Shown here one piece after another: positions 1 through 8,405 of a stretch of 16,689 nucleotides of DNA. The stretch is from DASYSA01 sp036003885. Lineage in GTDB: Bacteria; Acidobacteriota; Blastocatellia; UBA7656. The position numbers and the translations under genes are program-made. Below the pieces are notes generated by a model. That model made no database searches. It was given only the letters and a program-made list of their open reading frames with translations, and had not been told where the DNA came from. The DNA lies in contig DASYSA010000730.1 of assembly GCA_036003885.1 (NCBI GenBank), positions 1 through 16,689 on the forward strand. Direction: 5' to 3'. How positions within the stretch are numbered: the stretch's first letter is position 1; each line of letters opens with the position of its first letter.

Positions 1-616
1 CAAAGACCATGTTTTGTCGCTTTGACTCATCGGCAATCGCGAAGTAGGCGTCGCGGGGCAGCAGGCTGTAGACCTTTATGAAATCGGACCCCATCTCCTT
101 AACCGTCAGTACCGCTTTTCTTCCTTCAGCGGCGTTTCCCACGGTGATTGAGCAAGGAGCGCAGGGTGGATTTGGGCCGTCAAGGATGATGCCGGCCGCG
201 ACTATCTGTGGACCAATCGTGGTTCGCGCCGCCACTTCCGCGCGCCACTGCTTGATTGGCGGCAGCGGCGCAAACATATCGCGGACTCCGGTGACGCCAT
301 TTGCGATAAAGAGTGGAAAGAATGCTTCTTTGTTCCACTCGTGAACATGCATGTCCCATAGGCCGGGGATGAGGAATTTGCCACTCGCATCGACGACTTG
401 ACCACTCTCCGCCAGCCGTATCTCGCCAGGTCTGCCGAGCGCCGTGATTCGACCATCACGAATGACCACGGTCATGTCAGGTTTTGCTTCTGCTCCGGTG
501 GCATCAATCAAGGTCACGTGAGTGAAGACGAGGATTTGCCTGTTAGTGGTTCTCTGCTGCGCCAGCAGGAGGGACGAGCAAAAAAGGATGAGCGAGAGTC
601 GAGCGATAGTTTTCAT
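1..616 (-). CDS. Exported amidohydrolase (imidazolonepropionase/prolidase-like), 3' end outside window
   Basis: Reading the minus strand from ATG at 616 gives an uninterrupted frame of 205 codons that runs off the left edge. Residues 1-20 (MKTIARLSLILFCSSLLLAQ) form a signal peptide. Residues about 28-85 form the small N-terminal beta domain of amidohydrolases (VTLIDATG, VVIRDGRITALG, FLIPGLWDMHVH). The HxH metal pair is at residues 90-92. It is followed by NGVTGVRDM (107-114) and DFIKVYS (178-184), whose Lys181 lies where this superfamily often has the bridging, carboxylated lysine. The remaining metal histidines and the aspartate would lie outside the window. An unusual CAPC (152-155) occupies a loop where I would expect a plain Gly/Pro-rich segment. 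Product class: exported metal-dependent hydrolase of cyclic amides or dipeptides; the substrate cannot be told. It lies 45 bp after the 404-aa HEAT gene and is probably the tail of the same transcript. No strong Shine-Dalgarno is seen. Confidence 0.93.
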   Translation of the reverse strand, partial: MKTIARLSLILFCSSLLLAQQRTTNRQILVFTHVTLIDATGAEAKPDMTVVIRDGRITALGRPGEIRLAESGQVVDASGKFLIPGLWDMHVHEWNKEAFFPLFIANGVTGVRDMFAPLPPIKQWRAEVAARTTIGPQIVAAGIILDGPNPPCAPCSITVGNAAEGRKAVLTVKEMGSDFIKVYSLLPRDAYFAIADESKRQNMVF

Positions 617-661
617 AGAAATCATCCAGAGGGATTTGATCGCTAACGCTTCGGCATGGAG

Positions 662-1876
662 TCATTTCAACAACACTTCCTTGAAAAACTCGACCGCTCG
701 GTCGTCGCCAGTCTGGCCGAGCCAGAACATCGCCTGTTTGCGGACCTCGGCTTTGGAATGTGTCCTGGCTATCTTGATGAGGAGCGGCACAGCCTCGTCT
801 CTCGGCCGCTGGCTGATCGCGAACACGGCTTGCTTCTGCACTTCTGTATCGGGATCGGAGTTGAGCGCCTCGCCAAGCGCATCGAGACTGCGCTGGCCGG
901 CCTTCTGGCCGAGCCAGAAGATCGCCTGTTTCTTCAATTCCCTGTCGGGATCGCTGCCTGCAAGCTTGATCAGAAAACTGACCGCGGCATCTTTGCTCTC
1001 GTTAATTGAGGCGGCGAAAATGATCTGCCTCTTTACCTCGCGCGGCGTGACCGTAGAGTAGAGAGTCTCAAGGACGGCGAGCGCGTCTTTGTCTTTGCCC
1101 ACGCCGAGGGCGAAAGCGCCTTGCTTGCGCACCTCAATGTTCTCCTGTTCATTGCGAACCAGGTTGGCCAGGAAGGCCTGCTCGCCTCCGATCTGGCCGA
1201 GCCAGAAGACGGCGGTGGTGCGGCCCTTTTCGCGTGTCGAGCTCCGAACGATGTTTTCCAGCATCGGGCCGACGCGCGGATCGTCGTGCAGCGCCAGGGC
1301 CATAACCCCGTGGTCGGCGAGCTTCGTCGCCTGATTGGATTCAATCAGGTCGTTGAGCAGGTTGAGGCTCTCTTGATTGTTCGCTCGGCCGAGCCAGTAC
1401 ACGGGATAGCCGCTGTACTCATGTCGGCGCTCGAGATTGTAGACTTCGACGCGCGCAATCGCGTTGCTGCCCGATTCGTGCAACAGGAAGACTCCCAGAT
1501 TCCGTGTCTCGGCCGGCGCACCCAGTGAGACATTCGCGCTCTGGACGAAGGTCCTGCTCCCGTCGCTGCCAATGACCTCGGCATCGACCGCGACGCCCGG
1601 CCTCACGTCAAACGAGTAGGCAGTCCAAAACTTCGACGATGACGAACTTGCGCGCCCGAGTTTGATAGCTGCCTCGAGCCTCGATTTCAGATCCGGACCG
1701 TCGACCGCGATGAATCGTTCGCGCTGATTCGCAGTCGGGAGCGCCTTCGTATCCGACGACTGGGCAACCTCAGCCTCCGCTCCGCGAGACGGCTGAGTGC
1801 CGTCCGGATGCTGGCCGCTCCAGCCCCCGATCCCGATCGTAAGCAGCAATAACAACAAAAACAGCATCTTGGTCAT
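662..1876 (-). CDS. Exported HEAT-repeat protein, 404 aa, with unknown N-terminal domain
   Basis: Signal peptide at residues 1-21 (MTKMLFLLLLLLTIGIGGWSG). Residues about 53-165 form a domain I cannot name, with FWTAYSFDVRPGVAVD (83-98), ETRNLGVFLL (123-132) and EVYNLERRHEYSGYPVYWLG (144-163). HEAT or PBS-lyase-type helical repeats follow from about 170 to the end, marked by AVFWLGQ, QAIFWLGQ, QAVFAISQ and QAMFWLGQ. Its closest relative here is the 589-aa protein, which has the same N-domain and the same C-terminal 92 residues but two more three-repeat blocks. HEAT arrays are protein-protein scaffolds; an exported one points to the periplasm or cell surface. A GGGAGG Shine-Dalgarno (1883-1888) inside the end of the upstream DUF5700 gene supports this ATG, and the two genes overlap by ATGA, which suggests translational coupling. 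The partner is unknown. Confidence 0.95.
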   Translation of the reverse strand: MTKMLFLLLLLLTIGIGGWSGQHPDGTQPSRGAEAEVAQSSDTKALPTANQRERFIAVDGPDLKSRLEAAIKLGRASSSSSKFWTAYSFDVRPGVAVDAEVIGSDGSRTFVQSANVSLGAPAETRNLGVFLLHESGSNAIARVEVYNLERRHEYSGYPVYWLGRANNQESLNLLNDLIESNQATKLADHGVMALALHDDPRVGPMLENIVRSSTREKGRTTAVFWLGQIGGEQAFLANLVRNEQENIEVRKQGAFALGVGKDKDALAVLETLYSTVTPREVKRQIIFAASINESKDAAVSFLIKLAGSDPDRELKKQAIFWLGQKAGQRSLDALGEALNSDPDTEVQKQAVFAISQRPRDEAVPLLIKIARTHSKAEVRKQAMFWLGQTGDDRAVEFFKEVLLK

Positions 1877-2937
1877 CGTATTCCTCCCTTTACTCCTTCA
1901 ACCAGCGACGTGGACCACAAGGTAAGTTGCTCAGGGGATGAGCGGTCTAGCTTCAGAGCCGCCTCATTGTAAGTCGAGAGCAGCCTTCGCTGATCGCACA
2001 TACATTCGATCAGCCTGGCGCGACCGTAGACCCGCTCGATGGTCACCGCCATCTTCCAGCCGACCGTGTACCACGGCCCTTGAGTGCCAAAGAACGAGAA
2101 GCCGGCCGTTCGCCGTTCTTCGTCCGTCAATTTGTTACCGAGCACATCCAGAAGAAAACCTTCGACTTTCTTGAGGTCTTCGTTGAAATTCGCGACGTCC
2201 CGGTCCCAGCGCGCTCGATCCTCGAGCTTGCTCGCGGAATGCGGATGAACATCAGGCCCACCCGCTGCTGCCAGCATCGCGAAACCCTCGCCAAAGGCCC
2301 CAACCCACTCAATGACATTCTGCACGGTCTGCGGCAGCCTGGAGATCTCGGCCGAGTTCCTCCTGGATGGACAACTGCTCCCGTAGCCGATGTGATGGAG
2401 TTCATGCGCTAGAGTGTTCTCGAACTGTTCCTTAGTGACCGCTGGATCGAGATAAAGAAAAATCGCGGGATCGCTGGTCACTTCAAAAACAAAGCTGTTC
2501 TCTCTGGGCTTGATCACGGGATATATCTTCGCTCGGATGCGCGCCCCTCGCGGCAGATAGGCGAGAACGCGCACCACTGCTTCCTTCACGTCCGCGTGCT
2601 TCCATTTAGTCAGGGTGAGTTCAAGTAGCGAGGCGCGCTGGGCCATTGCATCAGAAAGAATGAATGCCTTGAACTCTTCATCTTCAAAAGCCCGCTTCAG
2701 TTCAGCTTCTCGCTTCTTTAGCCGGACATAACCTTCGCTGGAGAACAGGCGCTGCCAGTCTGCTTCGGCGATGGGTTGGTTAGCTCTGCTTTTATCCAGG
2801 ATTGAGATCACTGCGTCTGCTTCATCGGCAACTATCCGAACATCCACCGTCGATGAGACGGCCGATAGCGCGGTCACGGCGAACGCCAAAACCGAAATAA
2901 GCGACAAGTGACTAGTGACCAGTGCCAAGTTTTTCAA
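1873..2937 (-). CDS. Exported DUF5700-like putative zinc metallopeptidase
   Basis: 354 aa. Residues 1-27 form a signal peptide (hydrophobic LISVLAFAVTALSA). The centre holds an HExxH zinc motif, HELHH at 178-182 within TLAHELHHIGYG. AFGEGFAML follows at 214-222, where Glu217 is a plausible third zinc ligand, as in gluzincin-type metallopeptidases. The arrangement fits the DUF5700/DUF2268-type putative zinc proteases; the family name is from memory and no cleavage activity is demonstrated. The start is a TTG at 2937, because an in-frame TGA lies only two codons upstream and no ATG exists at this end. A TTG at 2928 is a possible alternative with better spacing from GAGG. The gene begins three bases after the ADOP 1 stop and overlaps the 404-aa HEAT gene by ATGA, so the three are probably co-translated. 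Codons 3-12 are made of heptamer repeats (see repeat entry). Confidence 0.88.
   Translation of the reverse strand: MKNLALVTSHLSLISVLAFAVTALSAVSSTVDVRIVADEADAVISILDKSRANQPIAEADWQRLFSSEGYVRLKKREAELKRAFEDEEFKAFILSDAMAQRASLLELTLTKWKHADVKEAVVRVLAYLPRGARIRAKIYPVIKPRENSFVFEVTSDPAIFLYLDPAVTKEQFENTLAHELHHIGYGSSCPSRRNSAEISRLPQTVQNVIEWVGAFGEGFAMLAAAGGPDVHPHSASKLEDRARWDRDVANFNEDLKKVEGFLLDVLGNKLTDEERRTAGFSFFGTQGPWYTVGWKMAVTIERVYGRARLIECMCDQRRLLSTYNEAALKLDRSSPEQLTLWSTSLVEGVKGGIR
2901..2928. repeat. Four heptamer repeats inside the DUF5700 signal-peptide coding sequence
   Basis: On the plus strand four consecutive 7-mers read GCGACAA, GTGACTA, GTGACCA, GTGCCAA. They resemble the heptamers of the large array at 5344-5473 (CTGACAA, CCGACAA type). 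They encode the leader segment ALVTSHLSL on the minus strand. Confidence 0.6.
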
Positions 2938-2940
2938 ACC

Positions 2941-5340
<2,400 letters not shown>

Positions 5341-5343
5341 TGT

Positions 5344-5473
5344 TGGTCCGTTGTCCGTTGTCAGTTGTCCGTTGTCGGTTGTCAGTTGTCAGTTGTCAGT
5401 TGTCCGTGGTCCGTTGCTCCTTACTCGAAGACGGACTACTGACAACCGACAAAGGACAACGGACCAATGACAA
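5344..5473. repeat. Heptamer tandem array with inverted second arm (intergenic)
   Basis: Eleven consecutive 7-mers occupy 5344-5420 (TGGTCCG, TTGTCCG, TTGTCAG and variants, with perfect 7-bp phase). After an 18-bp spacer, five 7-mers of the opposite orientation follow at 5439-5473 (CTGACAA, CCGACAA, AGGACAA, CGGACCA, ATGACAA). The two arms are imperfectly complementary, so the transcript between the 589-aa HEAT gene and ADOP 1 could fold into a hairpin of about 35 bp. The array fills nearly all of the 142-bp gap and reaches to within three bases of the ADOP 1 start codon. It resembles the short tandemly repeated heptamers described in cyanobacteria in style only. It may attenuate or stabilise the transcript or may be selfish DNA; no function is established. 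Confidence 0.9.
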
Positions 5474-5482
5474 CGGGCGTCC

Positions 5483-7252
5483 TCACTTCGTCAGCAGTTG
5501 CCTCACGAATTCTTTTGCTCGCTCATCATTCGACTTGCTGAGCCGCCGAATCGCCATTTCGCGAACCTCTGAACGCGAATGTGTCTTCGCGAGCTGTATG
5601 AGCAAAGGGACTGCTTCGTCATTCGGTCGTTTGCTTATGGCCATCACCGCCTGCGCCTGCAGCTCAACGTCGGCGTCCGAGCTTGCTATTCTGGTCAAAG
5701 CTTCCAGACTGGGCGCCGAAGAGAATCTGCTGAGCCTTGATATGGCCTGCTCGCGCAACTCACGGCTGGGATCGCCTTCGGCAACTTTGACCAGGAAGAC
5801 GAGCGCTGCATCCTGATCCGGATTCTTCGCAATCGCGCCGACGATCTGCTGCTTCACTTCCCTGCTGCTGACAGACCCATACAGGTCTTGAAGTGTCGAC
5901 AGGGCCGTTGAATCTCCGCTCCTGGTGATCGCCGATACAGCCGCCTGACGCACATTCTCGCTTTCATTCTCACTTCGGGCGATCTCGGCGAGCATCGATT
6001 GCGTGCCCGGCAGACGACCCAGCCTTGATACAGCTCCTTCCCGCAGCTCGCGGCTCGAATCATTCTTTGCTATCTGGACCAGAAACGCTTTGGCAGCACT
6101 CTGGTCGGGATTCTTGACAACGGCGTTGATGATGCTTTCGCGCACGTTCGAGTTCGCAACAGACTTGTAGAGACCTTCGAGAATCGGGACCGCCCCCGCG
6201 TCCTGGCTCCTGGCGATTGTCTGCACCGCGGCTTCACGCACGTCTGCCTGCTCCTGCTCGTCACGCACGATGCCGGCAAGGGCGCCTTGTGTGCCAGGAA
6301 GTCTTCCGAGCATCCGAATGGCAGCTTCTCTAAGCTCCCGGTCGGCATCGGTCTTAGCTACCTTTAAGAGAAAATCGGCCGCGGCTTTCTGACCCTCATT
6401 CTTTCCGATTGACCGAAGAAGCTGCTCTTTGACATCTCGATTAGTCACTTGTCCGTAGAGATCTCGCAGCAATGGAAGAACTGCTGCTTCACGACCTCGG
6501 CCAACCGCGGCCGCAGCTGCTTCACGCACCTTCATGTCTTCCCGCTCGTTACGCACGATGTCGGCAAGGAACACTTGCTCGCCGCCGGCGAAGCCGAGCC
6601 AGAAGATTGCATCGGCGCGAACATCGGTGACTGGCGATTTGCGCACAAGCTCCTTCAGAACGGGCACCACTTGTGGAGCATCGTGCATGCCGATGGCTGC
6701 AGTCGCGTGTTCGGATACGTTCCTGGTGCTGTTTGATTCAGCGATCATCCTCAGATGATCCAGGCTCTCCTGATTGCCCGCGCGACCAAGCCAATAGACC
6801 GGATAACCGCTGTATTCGCGCTGCCGCTCGAGATTGTAGACCTCCATACGGGTTATCGAGTTATCAGAGGGCTGGAGCAGCGCAAACACGCCGAGATTGC
6901 GTGTCTCGATCGGCACGCCGCCGGAATTGCCAAAGAAGAGAGTCACACTGCCCAGGCTGGTCATGCTTCCGTTGAAGACGTTCACGTTGGGATCGACTGC
7001 AACCCCGGGCCTCACATCAAATGAATATGCAACCCAGAATGGTGATTGCTGCGGCCTCGATCGCGCCAGCTTTATCGCTGCCTCCACCCTCACCTTCAAA
7101 TCAGCTCCTTCAACATTAATGAAGCGCTGAGGTTGATCGGCCACGCGGTTAGGGCCGCCGCTGGATTGATCGCCCCTCACAGTTCTGAGCTGAGCGGTCT
7201 GTGCGACGGCCAGAATCAGGAGCGCGACTGTAGTGAGTATTCTCGATTTCAT
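5483..7252 (-). CDS. Exported HEAT-repeat protein, 589 aa, paralogue of the 404-aa protein
   Basis: Signal peptide at residues 1-20 (MKSRILTTVALLILAVAQTA). The unknown N-terminal domain shared with the 404-aa protein spans about 43-158: FWVAYSFDVRPGVAVD (72-87), ETRNLGVFAL (116-125), EVYNLERQREYSGYPVYWLG (137-156). From about 170 onward there are HEAT repeats. Residues 210-497 consist of three 96-residue blocks, each of three HEAT units, beginning at 210, 306 and 402 (DVRADAIF, ELREAAIR, ELREGAVS). The last 92 residues align without gaps to the last 92 of the 404-aa protein. The helix motif has drifted from FWLGQ to RRLSK/RMLGR in most units, so the concave surface should be more basic. A GGAGGA Shine-Dalgarno at 7259-7264 supports the ATG. 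Likely a periplasmic or surface scaffold; the ligand is unknown. Confidence 0.95.
   Translation of the reverse strand: MKSRILTTVALLILAVAQTAQLRTVRGDQSSGGPNRVADQPQRFINVEGADLKVRVEAAIKLARSRPQQSPFWVAYSFDVRPGVAVDPNVNVFNGSMTSLGSVTLFFGNSGGVPIETRNLGVFALLQPSDNSITRMEVYNLERQREYSGYPVYWLGRAGNQESLDHLRMIAESNSTRNVSEHATAAIGMHDAPQVVPVLKELVRKSPVTDVRADAIFWLGFAGGEQVFLADIVRNEREDMKVREAAAAAVGRGREAAVLPLLRDLYGQVTNRDVKEQLLRSIGKNEGQKAAADFLLKVAKTDADRELREAAIRMLGRLPGTQGALAGIVRDEQEQADVREAAVQTIARSQDAGAVPILEGLYKSVANSNVRESIINAVVKNPDQSAAKAFLVQIAKNDSSRELREGAVSRLGRLPGTQSMLAEIARSENESENVRQAAVSAITRSGDSTALSTLQDLYGSVSSREVKQQIVGAIAKNPDQDAALVFLVKVAEGDPSRELREQAISRLSRFSSAPSLEALTRIASSDADVELQAQAVMAISKRPNDEAVPLLIQLAKTHSRSEVREMAIRRLSKSNDERAKEFVRQLLTK
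5762..6625 (-). repeat. Three 288-bp coding supra-repeats (3 x 96 aa) in the 589-aa HEAT gene
   Basis: Residues 210-305, 306-401 and 402-497 are aligned copies of one three-HEAT block. The markers repeat at fixed spacing: ELREAAIRMLGRLPGTQ at 306 and ELREGAVSRLGRLPGTQ at 402; LEGLYKSV and LQDLYGSV; KNPDQSAAKAFLVQIAK and KNPDQDAALVFLVKVAE. The first block is the most divergent and retains AIFWLG. Confidence 0.85.
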
Positions 7253-7338
7253 AAAGTGTCCTCCAACGAGCTGATATCTGCTGCGAGAGGGCGGCCTGAC
7301 TGTATGATCGCTACGTCCCTCATCCTGGCTCGCCGTTC

Positions 7339-8331
7339 TTACTTCGCGGACATTATCTGCAAGCTTCCATTGCGCGTGGAGACATGAACGACCGGAGATG
7401 GGCCGCCAAGCTGTACGCGCTTTGGTTCGCGATCAGATTCGGTTCGATTTTGCGGGCATTCAGGCAGGCGGCAGTCGAGTCGCGAGTGGGCAGAAGTCTC
7501 AGCTTCAATGCCGGAGTTGAACCCTTCAGGAACCTGCAGGATGAGCCCGCCATTTTGAGAGCGAGCTTCCAACAGCTCTCCAGCCCAGCCACCTTCTGGC
7601 AATCGCACGACTATGCCTCCATTCTGGCTTTCGAGCCTCACCTCGCCGCTGCCTCGCACGAGATTGATGCCGCCATTGGTCGAGCGAGCAGTCACCTTTC
7701 CCTCGACATCCCTCAACGAGACTCCGCCGTTTTGGGAATGCAGCTCTATCACAGACTGGGTGCTGCCGCTCTTGCTGACTGAGATTCCGCCGTTCTGAGA
7801 GCGTCCGGTAACTTTTCCGTTGAGGTTGCTAAGCGAAAGGCCCCCGTTGTGGACCGAAGCTTCAATGGCGAGGTCGCGCGGAACGAAGATAGAGAACTGG
7901 ACCGTCCAGGACGATCTTCGATCAGACCCTCCTTCAGGCTCGTGGACGCGGACCTTGCCGCCTTCGGTTGAGATGGTCAATTGCTTGAGAATCGCTTGAA
8001 CTGTTGCGTCATCATCCGCGCTGGCGAGCTTGCAGGCTCTGATAAGGATGTCGGGCTGGTCCCATCCTCTAATCGAGACGCCGCCGTTGCGACTGCCTTC
8101 CACGTCGAGCACTTGAACCGCAGCACGCGACAGGGTTTGTTGCTCTTCCACCACCTGACGAGCAGCGTAGTTCGAAAACGAGCGCTCGAATTGCTTCTGG
8201 CACTCTTCAGCAACAAAGTCCTCGTCAGTCTTCTCCCGCTCTGTCTTCTTTTGAAAAGCATCGGTTGGGTTATACGCAAGAGTCGAGATCAGGAAGGTGA
8301 ATGCTAAAGCGAACGCTAGTTTCTTAGTCAT
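7339..8331 (-). CDS. Exported DUF4097-type beta-strand repeat protein
   Basis: 330 aa from the ATG at 8331, chosen because GGGGAG (8339-8344) lies 7 bases upstream and the start gives a proper signal peptide (MTKKLAFALAFTFLISTLA). A longer frame from 8409 adds 26 residues with no leader character. Residues about 70-325 carry a regular series of Asn-Gly-Gly turns: NGG at 82, 162, 180, 201, 219, 237 and 260, and NGS at 321, mostly in the form SQNGG(I/V/L)xL separated by about 18-23 residues. This is the signature of DUF4097, a right-handed beta-solenoid-like or adhesin-like repeat. Residues 30-65 are charged and helical. Such proteins often accompany ECF sigma or anti-sigma genes and FtsX/MacB permeases, as here, but their molecular role is not settled. 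Confidence 0.92.
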   Translation of the reverse strand: MTKKLAFALAFTFLISTLAYNPTDAFQKKTEREKTDEDFVAEECQKQFERSFSNYAARQVVEEQQTLSRAAVQVLDVEGSRNGGVSIRGWDQPDILIRACKLASADDDATVQAILKQLTISTEGGKVRVHEPEGGSDRRSSWTVQFSIFVPRDLAIEASVHNGGLSLSNLNGKVTGRSQNGGISVSKSGSTQSVIELHSQNGGVSLRDVEGKVTARSTNGGINLVRGSGEVRLESQNGGIVVRLPEGGWAGELLEARSQNGGLILQVPEGFNSGIEAETSAHSRLDCRLPECPQNRTESDREPKRVQLGGPSPVVHVSTRNGSLQIMSAK

Positions 8332-8338
8332 GATTATT

Positions 8339-8344
8339 CTCCCC
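8339..8344 (-). promoter_or_regulatory. Ribosome binding site GGGGAG of the DUF4097 gene
   Basis: GGGGAG on the minus strand ends seven bases before ATG 8331. This favours the shorter reading with the signal peptide at the extreme N-terminus. Confidence 0.7.
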
Positions 8345-8405
8345 GCAGTTCGAAAATGAAGGACGCAAAAACCGCTCTTACTGCCTCTGTCTCTCGCCCT
8401 CCGGT

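Noticed and set aside
522..1528. Plus-strand frames antisense to the 404-aa HEAT gene
   Set aside because: They mirror the HEAT repeats, lack recognisable domains and have no ribosome binding site; the minus-strand gene explains the region.
5344..5473. CRISPR array
   Set aside because: Units are 7 bp without spacers and the second arm is inverted.
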